64,000 bases of DNA from Isoetes taiwanensis. Taxonomy: Eukaryota > Streptophyta > Lycopodiopsida > Isoetales > Isoetaceae. Positions 41,983-53,457 of this stretch are shown piece by piece (within the stretch, counting starts at the first letter, position 1; each line of letters starts with the position of its first letter). Where the stretch lies: positions 24,787,189 through 24,851,188 of the forward strand of contig JAJEKV010000001.1 of the NCBI GenBank assembly GCA_021234155.1, in the 5' to 3' direction. A program made the position numbers and the translations under genes. The notes under the pieces were generated by a model. That model was not told the origin of the DNA. It did no database searches and saw nothing but the letters and a program-made list of their open reading frames with translations.

Positions 41983-42495
41983 CTAACTGATTGAAGCCCG
42001 AGAATCCATCCAAGAATGAGTAGATTTCTTTCCCCTCGCAACAAAGATGCAAAACTTGTTCCAAGAAGGGTAAAGGATAACAATCCTGATAGTGGCTTTA
42101 TTTAGATCCCTATAGTCGATACAAATTGTGATGGTTTTATTTTTTTTCTTTTCCATAGGAACAATACAGACAGCCAACTGATTCACTATTGCACCTATGA
42201 CACCTGCATCTTCCATTTTGCACAATTCTTCCTTGATCAGATCTAGCAAAGCAATGTTAATTCTTCTGAGCTTCTGCACAACAGGCTTCACATCTTTTTT
42301 TATCTTTATTTCAAATTCACACACTTTCCTATCCACTCCTACCAGTCCATTGTAATCCCAAGCAAACACATCTTTCCATTCATCAAACATTTGAGTGACC
42401 TTGTCTCTACTCTCTTCCTTAAACAAATCTCCCACAAACAATGTTTTTTCCTTACCATTTTTTTCAATTTTTACCTCCTTTACCTCTTTTCTCAA
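41983..42495 (-). pseudogene. gypsy RT N-terminus and linker
   Basis: A 170-codon frame: LFVGDLFKEESRDKV, FDEWKDVFAWDYNGLVGVD, VKPVVQKLRRIN, MEDAGVIGAI, CIDYRDLNKATI. In the neighbouring frame the sequence continues to FLDGFSGFNQ, the RT motif A region. The YxDD motif is missing because the fragment ends here. The frame shift falls near 42,060. Confidence 0.78.
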
Positions 42496-42639
42496 AGATT
42501 GGCATTGATAACCAAAGATAGGGTGTAGCCGCCTTTAGATCCTCCTCCTCCAATTTTCCTCCTTGATAGCTCCCTCAAAGAAGATGCTCAAGCAAAACAC
42601 TTTTTTGCAAAGTGCATCGCTTTTTCATTGAGATCCCCG

Positions 42640-43027
42640 AGATGTGATGTAGAAGCTCCCACCGGTTCCGCTAACACCTTCGTGAGCCTTATCTCCGAAA
42701 GCATCATCATGTCTTCATGTTTATCTTGGTATTCCTTTAATATTTACCTCCGCACTAACCGAATCTCCAAATATCACAATGTTAGTTATTTCTAGTGTTT
42801 TGGCCTCTTTTGTAATCCCGCTATCATAGCTTTGTACTCGCCATGTTTGAAGTGGTATTAGGATAAATCCTGCCAACTTTAGCAAGTAGTTTACAATTAT
42901 GATCCTTGATAATGGCAGCAGAGGATGCAATGCTCAACTTTTTTGAAACTCCTCCATCAAACCATAGAAAAGCAAAGTTCTTTTTACCTGATGTAATGCT
43001 TCCCTTAGTTGACTTTGATTCAAACAC
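42640..43027 (-). pseudogene. archaeal-type RNase H-like domain
   Basis: Minus-strand reading: FAFLWFDGGVSKKLSIASSAAII (first catalytic Asp), GRIYPNTTSNMA, then after a one-base frame change EYKAMIAGL (catalytic Glu), and EITNIVIFGDS (third Asp). The pattern D-G-x-x-S, TTSN-x-A-E-Y, and (I/L)-x-(I/G)-GDS is that of the RVT_3 or archaeal-type RNase H found as a second RNase H in some plant gypsy elements. The frame change coincides with GCGAGTAC where GCAGAGTAC would be expected. Its place between protease and RT is unusual as far as I know. Confidence 0.6.
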
Positions 43028-43403
43028 CTGCTGCAGCTATTGAAATTTCATACTCACCAAATAGGTCAGTGACCAACAAATCTTCCTCAATAAAATTTAA
43101 AGACTCAAACTCTCCAAGTTTGTTGAGTAGGGTAATTGTCTTCTTACCATCTGATATGGTGCACTCTCCCTTCGACCAGATTGGTCTTGTATCCACAGTA
43201 GACAGCCATCTTCTTCCTAATAATAGATCATAGATATCAATTTTTTCATCAGCTCCTTCAAATGCAACCACTACAAAGTTTGCAGCAACCTTTATACCTT
43301 CTACATCAATTAGAATGTTGCTAAGCACACTTATTGGATTGATCCTGGAATTAGAGAACGATTTGAGCACCATAGGGCTTTTTATCAGCCTTCTAAGCCA
43401 CAT
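43020..43403 (-). pseudogene. gypsy aspartic protease region
   Basis: A 127-codon frame with VLKSFSNSRINPISVLSNIL, VVVAFEGADEKIDIYDLLLGRRWL and STVDTRPIWSKGECTISDGKK. The YDLLLGRRWL motif is the conserved ILG-x-x-WL end of retrotransposon proteases. The active-site D-S/T-G lies upstream in broken sequence (about 43,440). It overlaps the RNase H-like frame by a few bases. Confidence 0.7.
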
Positions 43404-43556
43404 GATTTCATTATGTGATGAGGCATCACATTAAGTGGAGAACCCCCATCAAGAAGCACTTTGAAAGCAACTTTTACCTATCTTAGCTTCACATGTGAAG
43501 ACACCAGATCACATTCATTATGCACAAGCATTTGCTCACTAATATGGTTTGTAAAG

Positions 43557-45087
43557 CTATTTGTTCCTCTTTGAGAGAGATTGACTTGATCTTCTTTTGT
43601 CGTCCATGATCTTGCTTCTATAAGATGGAGCAATTTTTAGCAATGTCAACAAGTCTACACTCACCTTAGCATTTTTCATTAGACACTCAAAGTCATCACT
43701 TTTTTTTTCTTTCTTTATAAACTTTTGATTAGGAGGAAGGTACAACCCCGATTTTTCTCGACCGCTTTTTCCTTGATTACCCGCAGCTTTTGTCGGTTGA
43801 TGTACAATCCTTGTACTGCATAGCTCTCATGTGTACAGCCATGGCCTCTTCTTCTTGTTCTTCCTGCATAAACCTGATTGAAGTACTAATGTCAGTAGCA
43901 AATCTAACTGAAGGAGAAGTTACTGTGGCCAATCTATTAGGTGCACTTGGTTCAACACTCTTGGTCACGTCTTGCCTTGCAAAATACTTTTTGACACTGC
44001 ATCTCTCTTCATAATGACCAACAACTTTGCGTATGGGCGACCGACACTTTTACCATAATGTCCTCTTTTTCCACACTTTGGGCAGGGCCTGTACCAACAA
44101 AAATCTGAGGAATGAGTATCCCTGAGGCAGTGTACACATGGGGGATAGGTCTTCCTCCTCGTGCCTTTTGCCTTACTTTTAGTAGTTGCTTGGTAACTTC
44201 AAGCAAGGCTTCTGACACTTTAGTGATCTCTGCCCTGACATCAGAAGTATGATTTGTTGAATCTTCTGCTTTTGCTTTCTCCTTTTCTTTTTGTAAAGCA
44301 TAAACTAGCACTAGTCCAGGGCCCATGTATTCTGGTTCATAATCTGGAAAGAAAGGATCATTAGACAAATGCACATCATCAGGAAGATAGGAAAACATGT
44401 TAGCAATCTCAATAGCTTTGGTAAAAGCCTTATGTATGGTATCAAAGCCTTCTTGCTTATCAAGAACTTATACATTTTTCTCAGGCACCCTTGGTCTCAC
44501 GCTCAAGCCTCTTATGAAACAAGCCACAAGGTGTAGGGTATGATTTGGAACCCGACTTGTTTGACATTTAGTTAGATAAACATGGAATCTTTTCCACATA
44601 TTGGTGTACAATCTCACCATGCTTAACTGGGTCTGCAATTCAAAACCAAATCTTGTGGTTCAATCGTCTTACCAAACTTTTCAATAAACTGCTTTTCGAT
44701 CTCCTCCCAAGTGCTGACACCTGTGCTGATGGTGTACTCCAACCATACTCTCACTTCTTCATTCTTGAAACATTTCTTGAATTCTGAAAACTTATTACCT
44801 TTTTTATGACCATATTCTTGATAGTATTCCTCATAACTCTTCAAAAAGTTATTAGCATTGATGCTTGATCAAAAGTAGGAGGAGGAATTGGCATATTGAG
44901 TTCAAAATATCAGATACCGATTACCTTGGTTGTCGGTACCGAGATTGTAGCAGCACACCTCGTTTTTTCTCGGGTGGTTCAATGTGAATTTGGTCAGCCA
45001 TCTCATTGTTTCTTCTAGGAGCCATGAGTTCCCAAAGATCCGTGGGATCTCAGAGAACCTCCAAAATGTTGAAGGTATTCCTAGCAA
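43557..45087 (-). pseudogene. gypsy gag, broken into several frames
   Basis: The N-terminal part at 44,902-45,087 carries RNNEMADQIHIEPPEKKR-like sequence. Gag core at 44,623-44,844: YYQEYGHKKGNKFSEFKK, VWLEYTISTGVSTWEEIEKQ, FIEKFG. Further down, 44,009-44,398 (MFSYLPDDVHLSNDPFFPDY...) and 43,777-43,968 (VRFATDISTSIRFMQEEQEE). A zinc-knuckle-like H-Y-E-E-R-C occurs near 44,015. Encodes the particle protein; not intact. Confidence 0.62.
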
Positions 45088-45127
45088 ACCTTCAACTTCA
45101 AGGGTGTAGAACCTCCAGGTTGCTATT

Positions 45128-46070
45128 AAGGTAGTACAACCAAGTGTGTTTCAACTCACTGAATTAAATGACACTCCATTACCTACCTTGATTAATGGCT
45201 TTGGCCTCAAAACATTTCATACAGTGTTCAAGACAAGACACAATCCATGACACATGCACAGTGATTGAGCAATTGACTTATATTATATCAAAAAGAGTAA
45301 GATTAAAAATGGACATCGCCTTTACTTAGGCGATGGGTATCGCTTTTTGAGCAAAGAATGCACGCAGATCACATAATCCCGCCGAGATCCCAAGCAGTAA
45401 AAGCGTAATCACGCCCACATAATTGGACTAGGGCTCCGATTATCGCTGGTGCGCATGTACCTCTATTTTCCATTTTCCGCAGGTCCGTGATCGCTCATTC
45501 TAAGATGTAAGCCACCCAAGCAGCTTCTTCTAAGATAGTGTTCACCATCTCCATTGCTGCACCGTAGTGTTCTCAACTCCATCCTTGTTCGCCTTATATA
45601 GCCCACCGCCTTTGATGCCACGGTGGCCCAATGCCTTTTGCTGACCTATCTATATTATTCCCAAATCTCACGCGAAATCTAGTAGCTGTATCTTTGTCTT
45701 TGGCATGTTGTTCCCGCCACCTTCTTCATTAAAACATTCGCAGACGCCGAAGTTGTTCTTCTTAATTATGCCAACTTAAATCATGGTCGTGTCAAATTAT
45801 TATTCAGACACCACCACAATGCCGATCACACCGTTTCATTCTTGTCAATCACCACCTTTGATCTCACTACAATTGATTTCTCGCTTAGCAAAAAAAATTG
45901 GTTCTGCTCATTCTTTTTTCGATGTCGCCATCTCGGCGTAATTTACGCTTCGTATTCTCGCCTAGAACTGCGCTTTTAAAAATCTCCGCTTAAATAGACG
46001 GAACCCTAATGCTCAAACTTTTTCGCTTTCGCTTTTGCCCCTCAAACTCTTTTGTTCGGGACGATATGGT
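45128..46070 (+). repeat. composite repeat: gypsy integrase end joined to YR-element 5' region, copy 1
   Basis: Matches 50,590-51,560. It begins abruptly with ATTAAGGTAGTACAACCAAG, which in the other copy is the integrase C-terminus (IKVVQPSVFQLTELN), and runs into the 5' leader and ORF1 start of the YR element (45,770-46,060, homologous to 307-560). The same junction in both copies shows that one composite was copied. Confidence 0.75.
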
Positions 46071-46099
46071 CGCTTTGAGGATGACATATATGATGCCTT

Positions 46100-47440
46100 T
46101 TGTGAGTTTCAGAGATTTAGAGCCTTGATAAGATTTTGAATACAAAGTTGTATCTCTCATTCCAAAGAGCAAGGAACCCAAGACTATTTCTGGACCGACG
46201 ACCTATTACATTGCTTTCCTCTCGTACAAGATCTTTTGCTAAGACATTGGCGTAAAGAGTCCGAGACATCTTGGCCGACGCTTATCTCGCCAACACAACT
46301 GGCTTTCTCCCCTCGCCATTGTATTCTCAACAACGGGTCACCGATATGAAGGAATATATTGGGCCCTACATGGTCATAGAGCAAAGGTATCTTAAGCTTG
46401 ATTTTGCTAAAGCTACGATAGTGTTGATTGGGGTTTCTTGGAGAAGTGTCTTCTTGCACTTGGGTTTGGGGAGTCATTCACAAGGAATGTCATGAAGCTC
46501 CATACATCAGCCGATCTACCGGCCCTTTCCGTATGCAGCCATCGGATATTTTTGTAGTGGGTAGAGGAATTCGCAAGGTTGTCCCTTAGCACCCTTTGCT
46601 TTTCACAATTGTGGCGTAAGTATTATCCCAAAATTTCTCCGTGGCCACCCAAGATGGCTATTCAAGGCCTCCCAATGGACGATGGTTCTCAAGAGGTATG
46701 TAACCAATATGCCGATGACACTTTTTTGTTCTTAATTGCCGAGGCCGAAATCTTCGTAATGCTAAGCTATTATTAGACACATTCTCCTTAGCATCGGGAG
46801 TTCTTGTAGGGTGGAAAATGTACAAATTTTTTGGGACGCTTGGACAAATTCCATCCCTCCTCAGATTTTGACTATCCATGGAAGATTCTTCCGCATGGCA
46901 ATACCACAAAGTTGCTTGGTATCCCAGCTTGGAATTCACGCCCCCGCCTCGATGCTTAGGATGAAATCATTAGTGGGTTGCAAAAGCACTTGTTTTGGTG
47001 GAATACAGCCTAAACCGGCCCATGCCCTGTGAGAATCACCGTGGCTAAATGTGTTCTTAGTAATACTCATGTCTAGATGGTGTCACTTCTATTAGCTCCG
47101 CAGTGTAAGATGGAGGAGATTGTGCTGCGATCGTCGTAAATTTTATTTGGGGTGGAGATGAGTTAGCAGCAAAATCAAGGTAGCTTGGGCTAAATGCATT
47201 AGACCTAAGGCACCGGTGGTCTTGGTATGTTGGATTTTCACCTCCAAAGCAAGGTGATGATATCAAAGTTCATTTGGAGGATTTTCATTGGTAAGGATGA
47301 TTCTCCTGGCCCGAGGTTGTTGGTGCAGTTTGATTCAAAGATTGTCTCCCCATTTCATAAGGCCACCATTAAGCCCCTCCTTCCTTGGGCTTTGCTTTAT
47401 CATATGCATCCGTATCCTAATGCTTCCCCTTTCTAAAGGG
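46100..47440 (+). pseudogene. LINE RT remnant (third LINE)
   Basis: In shifting frames: RRPITLLSS (about 46,200-46,225), RDILADAYLANTTGFLPS, LKLDFAKA (about 46,393-46,415), then NQYADDTFLF at about 46,702-46,730, so the catalytic Asp residues can be read. After the thumb, LDFHLQSKVMISKFIWRIF and DSPGPRLLVQFDSK parallel FDIVLQSKVLIAKFIWMIL and SPGLHLINQ of the LINE at 22.6 kb. At least six frame breaks. Confidence 0.75.
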
Positions 47441-48380
47441 TTGCTTGCCGCTTGGGACACCGCCGCCCTTTTCTATATCAATCCCGAGGCATGTCTTTAG
47501 TTGTCCACTCCATGTCGGTGGATTCCTTTGGCAGACACCCGCAGAATGTGCCTCTAAGTGTGGTTGTTTATCCAAAGACACAACGATGGTGGGTAGCAGC
47601 CGGTATCAGACTATTGCAGCCTTTGGTATGAGTCCGTCATCTCATGCCATGGGATGCATTTAGAACAAAGTTCTTGTACAGATGGGGACGAGTAACTGAA
47701 TCATATTGCTGCTTGTTGCCACAGATTCTGGTCCACGATTGAGGTAGTCGATGGGGTTGCCATCAGATATCCAGCCAGGGCGCTTTGTGTCTTCTCGGTA
47801 TAAATTGCTTTTTGCATTCTCAAATCCTCCGCCATCTAACGTGGGCATCTTCAGTCCCTCACCACAATGGAAAAGTGTTTGATATGGGTGTGGGATAAGT
47901 CGCTTCATCCCAAAGTAGTAGTTTTGTGGTGACAAGTGATCCATAGATGCCTCGTGAGTCAAAATCGTGTTAGTCCATAACATGGATAATCGATTTCGTG
48001 AGTTCATTCCTTTATGCCAAAGAAAGGGTTGAGAGTATTGAGCATTGTTTTTCTCAGGTGAGCCGCTTTTCAAGCGTGGTCTTGGTTGTTGACCCTATTT
48101 GGCACGCCTCGATCTACTCAAAGAAATTTTGCTTGCTATCTATCCCGATGTTTGGCCCAAACTACGAAACGAAGCTTTTCATCTCGCATGTGGTCGGGCT
48201 TTTATGGTCAATCTGAAGAGAAGGAGGTTGTTTATCTTTAAGGGTGTAGATACTGCAGATGAGATTGTTCATCAATGGGCGCAAAATAAAATTGTTATAA
48301 CTTACAATTGTTCTTCTCTTGCTCAAGAGAAGAAAGTACTGATCTGGCATACTTACCTTCAAATTCATTCTATTGCATAG
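47441..48380 (+). pseudogene. LINE C-terminal region with zinc finger (third LINE)
   Basis: Plus-strand frames carry LYRWGRVTESYCCLLPQI (about 47,665-47,720), a zf-RVT-like K-x-ESIEHCFS at about 48,025-48,055, and an open terminal frame 48,099-48,380 (LLKEILLAIYPDVWPKLRNE, ACGRAFMVNLKRRRLFIFKG). The 3' UTR is about 110 bp. Confidence 0.6.
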
Positions 48381-48502
48381 GCAGTGTGGTTGTGCCTCGC
48401 TTGATCGGTTTGTCCACGGGTTATAATCCCCGCCTTTGCATTTTATGTTGCTCTAGTTTTAGTTGGTGAATAAAGCTTGTCGCCCTTCAAAAAAAAAAAA
48501 AA

Positions 48503-50119
48503 TTTTGCAAGTGAGTGCAATGTTAATTTGTATCGGATAGCTAATACTCTGATTGGCATGGAGGTTTCATTTCATACACCATAATTATTGGAACTGAGAT
48601 ACATGCAATCATCTTTTGACATAAAAACTTTTTCTCAGAAATATTACAACACTCTGTTTATGCATTTCTCTCACACTTACACTGGAAGGGCAAGGTACGT
48701 GAATAAATTGTTTTTACTCGCGGAAGTTTCATCGTAAGAATGGACCGCAATCATTAAGTTCTTAACATGTATGATGGTATTTTGCAAGAGCTATGCATTT
48801 TAGAGATGGACTTGTTAGTCAAAGATTTTCTATAAGGTTATTGTTGGTGACACTGTCCCGTTTATTCTTCTGTGCACAGCCTGTGGATGCTCATTAACAG
48901 TATATGAAGATAAGATTTTTACAGTTGGAATTCTGTGCCATTGGACTTAAACATGGAATAAAAAAAAAAATCACAAGAGATTCTTAATAGAATAAGAAAT
49001 AAGCTCTTTCAAAGGGTTTAAGACTTATTAAGGGCTATGTAAGAGATTATCCTTTTGAAAGTCAAATACATTGCATTAAGCATATGAAAACGAGTAGTCT
49101 GATTGCTTGGAAACAGAAACCGATACAGGTTTCATTTGTCATTGAGCATTCAATGATGTCAAAGAGTTGTCGTGTTTGCAAACACGTTACACAAGCCTAA
49201 CGTATTAGATGCATGCATGAGGCAAGGTCAACGGCAATATCTCATGTCTATGAAGTTAATATATTATTAGGACTATATCTCTATGATTTTAAGGATGTTG
49301 GGTAGTTGGTTTCTTTTACTAGCATTTGCACCAGTATAGGGATCATTTTGTTCAAATTGTTTGGGTGGAATTTTAAAACCTCCAATTTCTCACAGTTTTC
49401 TCACAAAAAAGAACACAAATCTACCCTACGGCACTAGTTCCCTCTACTCGACCTTATTATGGTTTACATATGTCGATAACCCCTATGTGTTCAAGGAACT
49501 TACCCATGTAACTCAATATCCATTAAAGCTTCCTCACATCTACTCAATTCTAAAGTATCACTCACTCAACATCCATTTGCCGGCTTACTTGTACCTACTA
49601 TGATTTCCGAAGTATCACGCACCTATTCTTCATTGTTGCCAAGTTTGAACATGTTAATCAACCCCTATATCCTCAAGGGGCAAATGCACACCATTTTTTT
49701 GGGATTTACTCATATTAATCTACACCTATAGCTTTATATCCATGTTACCTAACATCCGTTGGTCAATCTATAAGGAGCCTACTCCCACTTAGTACTAATT
49801 CTAAAGTAGCACCAATGAGAAGCCTATTCATACCTACTACCATGCAAATTCCCATACGCCGCCTTTCTTCTTCGACACAATAATCTCTACGAGGGCTCCC
49901 GGACCGACTTGAACACATAGATTATATAAATTACTAGAAATTTTCCCACATCCAGTGGCATTCCCATGTGATTGTTCACGGTGGACTATTCATGTGGGGG
50001 GTATATACCTTTCACCATGTTGTGCAAGGAACCACGCCTACATTCAAAACTCTATCAAATTGGCACTCGCATTCGTATGAAGAATGATGTCACATAAAAT
50101 GAAATGCAAGTGGAGGTAA
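48503..50119. other. AT-rich spacer, no gene recognised
   Basis: Includes an 80-codon plus-strand frame at 49,361-49,603 without family resemblance. Phrases such as ACTCAATATCCATTAAAGC and CTCAACATCCATTTG recur loosely, suggesting old repeat. Confidence 0.4.
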
Positions 50120-50660
50120 GCTCTCCTTTGCCTCCTCGTAATTTTATGCAATGGTTTCGCCACTATCTACTAGGTAGCAAAATCAAGTGCTTTGTAGGCC
50201 ATCAAGCTCTGCTTTATCTGATCAATAAAACCATGCTCATGGGATGCATTGCTCGCTGAGTGCTGCTACTACAGGAGCTTGCTCCCTTTGAAATCATTCA
50301 TGTGGTGTCCGACATCTTTCACACATCCACACCGATGATCCGGCCCTTAGAGTCTCCGACATCCTCTCGCTGCTTTACAGGAAAGGGTTTATCAGTTGCA
50401 ACAACTCGATGAAATTTGCAGGGATGCCTATCTTAGGGTTCTTACTGGACAACAATTGAGGAAATCCTGACATGACAACTAGATCAAAACAAAAACTTTC
50501 AAAGAAGGAGATTTAGTTCTTCTCTATGACTCCGTGATGCAAGAATTTTCCGCAAGCTCAAATTTCGCTATTTGGCCTTTACAAGATTATTAAGGTAGTA
50601 CAACCAAGTGTGTTTCAACTCACTGAATTAAATGAACTCCATTACCTACCTTGATTAATG
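50120..50660 (+). pseudogene. gypsy RNase H and integrase C-terminus fragment
   Basis: Plus-strand reading: FRHYLLGSKIKCFVGHQALLYLINKT, CIAR-stop-VLLLQEL then FEIIHV, the RNase H end of Tat/Athila-type gypsy elements; then, skipping most of integrase, FKEGDLVLLYDS and, after a break, KVVQPSVFQLTELNELHYLP, the integrase tail. So an internal deletion joins RNase H to the end of integrase. It may belong to the same family as the fragment at 42-45 kb. Confidence 0.65.
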
Positions 50661-50880
50661 GCTTTGGCCTCAAAACATTTCATACATGTTCGTCACAAGA
50701 CACAATCCATGACACATGCACAGGTGATTGAGCAATTGACTTATATTATATCAAAAAGAGTAAGATTAAAAATGGACATCGCCTTTTACTTAGGCGCATG
50801 GGCATCGCTTTTGAGCAAAGACAGGCACGCAGATCACATAATCCCCGCCGAGATCCCAAAGGTGTGCGTAATCACGCCCA
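50661..50880 (+). other. gypsy 3' region shared with copy at 45.2 kb
   Basis: Follows the integrase tail; contains CATGACACATGCACA and AGAGTAAGATTAAAAATGGACATCGCC in both copies. A 75-codon frame at 50,658-50,885 is probably not a gene. Confidence 0.4.
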
Positions 50881-52990
50881 CATAATTGGACTAGGGGTCT
50901 GGATTATCGGGTGCATGCGCAAACCACCCATCCATTGTGATACCTCTATTTTCCATTTTCCGTGAGGTCCGTGATCTTTCATTTGGCATGTAAGCCACTC
51001 CAAGCAGCTTCTTCGCATAGTGTTCACCATCTCCATTGCCGCACCGGTAGTGTTCTCAACTCCATCCTTGTTCGCCTTATATAGCCTACCCTCTTTGATG
51101 CCACGGGCCCAATGCCTTTTGTCGACCTATCTATATTATTCCTAAATCTCACCGCAGAAATCTAGTAGCGGTATCTTTGTCTTTGGCATGTTGTTCCCGC
51201 CACCTTCTTTCATTAAAACGTTTCAGACGCCGAAAGGTTCTTTCTTAATTAGGCCAACTTAAATCATGGCTATGTCAAATTATTATTCGTACATCACCAC
51301 AATGCCGCATCGCACTGTTCATTCTTGTCAATCACCACCTTTGATCTCACTACAATTGGATTTCTGGGGCTTAGCAAAAAATTGGTTCTTGCTCATTCTT
51401 TTTCTTCGAGCGTCGCTTATCCGCAGAATTTACGCTCAGATTCTCAAGGCCTAGAACTGCCTTTAAAAATCTCCGCTAAATAGACGTGAACCCTAATGCT
51501 CAAACTTTTCTGCTCTTCGCCTTTTGCCCTCAAACTCTTTGCTCCGATCGATATGGATGCTTCACCCAAATTGCCCACTCTCCGTGCAATCAACCAATGA
51601 ATCCCGATCTTTTTTATCCGTGGCACTTCTTGACACCGAGTATTCAAATTCTCACTTTGAAGGCTTTAGAGAGGTTGTAGAAAGTGTGGGTTTGCTTGAT
51701 TTCGCCAATCAAGAACTCCCTCGTTCAATTCGCAACTTCTAGCTTTGTCGCCATTTGACCGATGTGGGGTACCGTAAGATGGTCGATCATACAAGGATAA
51801 CCCTCAATCAAAGTCTTTTGGTCCGTATTTCAATTGCCCGTATGCACTCCTTCTTTAAATTGGGCTGTTAGCGTGGATCATGATGTCATAGTATATGGTC
51901 AAGTTCCTTATGCGCCACAACACACAAGCTTATGACAATTGCTAAGCCTCACAATAAGCTTTCATAAAGTTTTTGTGGCAAAAATTTATGGGTATTCTCA
52001 CAAGAACACCCACATCAACAAGCCTTTCTTCCATTTAGCCATTGTCGCTATTTACTCCACGAGCTTTTGTTGATTGGCCCCAAATTCTATTCCAATGCCT
52101 TCTAAGAAGTGGACCGGCCTTCGCCAAGCTCTAGGCTCGGTCTTGATTTTGCTACGGGGGCATAATGCTCAGCCATCATTCAACAATGCTTTCCACTCTC
52201 TAGTCTGATCTCCACTGCCCTTTGAAGCCACTTCACAAGCTTTCGCTAGACACATTCGGGTCATCCAACCTATTCAACTTCAAGAAGAGACCTCTCAACC
52301 ACATATGGAGGCCCAACATTCTCGGGCCGACAAGAAATCCCAACAAAAGCTTCAACCTTCTCCCTCAAAGGTCATCAATATCACTCCTCTCACCCACGCG
52401 ATGCTAACGATCTACTTCCCACTGTGTATCACATGCATTCATGCATATTGTCCAACCACCTATTCTCGCTTATGATTCCACCCACCCCCTCGTCATGCCA
52501 TCTCAATCGAAAGCATTGTATGAGTATGAACAGATCGGGGCTGCCATATGCTCAAGCTCCACTTAATCTCAAGATCACCTTATGAATGGCATCAAAGATT
52601 ATATAGATTCTATGGAAGCTTTGTAGCATGACCTTTAGGCAGCCCACGCCGCACCCGTGCTCGATGAAAGCCTTCAAAGTAAATATAGTGTTTTGTTGAG
52701 AGACGAAGTCGCTTTTTCTTAAGGAACAGAGACTCGGCTACACTGAAGAACAACAAGCACACCTCCATATTTCTTTCGAATGTCCTCGCTCACCAATGTC
52801 AAGGACAAGGCTCTTGCGATACCCAAGCTCTCTATGGGCTCTCTATACGGGGTTACAGAATGAAGTCACCACAACAAAGATGCAACCACGCAAGGTGAAC
52901 TGTGTGATACGCTTTTGAAGGCCAAATAGTCAGCAGCTTAAAACCTAGGTCACTGCACTTCAAGCACAAAAGGTGATAAGTCTAAGCTAG
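50881..52990 (+). mobile_element. YR retrotransposon 5' half (leader and ORF1)
   Basis: Homologous to 45,400-46,060 and, from 51,250 to 52,080, to 307-1,145. Beyond 52,080 it continues ORF1 where the first copy has lost it: MNGIKDYIDSMEAL at about 52,580-52,620 parallels MNGVQVYMEATEAA of the divergent member at 57,853. A TATA-like CCTTATATAGCC at about 51,077-51,088 may mark the promoter. No RT follows. Truncated near 52,990. Confidence 0.6.
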
Positions 52991-53457
52991 TAGATAATGT
53001 GGCATATTATATATTTATTTATAGTCTTGATAATGTGGCTAGCGCTTTATTTATTTATTTATTCTAGTCTTGACTTTTGATGTCTTGGCATGTCGATTAA
53101 TTTTGTCATCACTATGGCTAAAAAGGAAGAAGTAAGTTATGGGATAAATATACCAAGAATAGGAAAAAGTGCAGCTTTCACCGGAGTTTATAGTTGAATT
53201 GTGTTTTTGTGACGATTATTGCACGGAACGAAGACACGCCTTGTTGCTCATCTTGGCGGGCTAGCGTGTTATGGAAAATCAGCATGTCAACAAGTACCTC
53301 CTAAGTTTATCAAGAGGCACTTGGAGAATCAAAAATATGGGCACTAAAAACGTTCTAGAGAAGTAGAGACAATTGCTTGATTTGGAGGATGAAGATGAGG
53401 TCGAGGAGCCCATTGGTGGTGTTCATACTCCCGCATGGCGTGTTCATCTCTGCTCAT
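52991..53457. other. spacer, no gene recognised
   Basis: Short TTTATTTA-rich stretches at 53,010-53,065; no domain-bearing frame. Confidence 0.4.

Larger units (their letters stand above)
41930..45110 (-). mobile_element. Tat/Athila-like gypsy fragment with extra RNase H ahead of RT
   Basis: Minus-strand order from 45,087 downward: gag, zinc-knuckle region, protease, an archaeal-type RNase H-like domain, then the RT linker and RT motif A, where it is cut off. The linker WKDVFAWDYNGLVGVD...VVQKLRRIN is typical of the Tat/Athila branch. No LTR, integrase or RT catalytic DD remains in this fragment. Confidence 0.72.
46090..48502 (+). mobile_element. third LINE, 5'-truncated, with A tail
   Basis: Starts inside the RT, runs through the connection domain and zinc finger, and ends AATAAA (48,469-48,474), CGCCCTTC and a 14-base A run to 48,502. 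No endonuclease. 5' truncation is normal for LINE insertion. No clear target-site duplication was identified. Confidence 0.8.

Noticed and set aside
47660-48073. 137-codon minus-strand frame
   Set aside because: Lies antisense to the C-terminal region of the third LINE and shows no domain.
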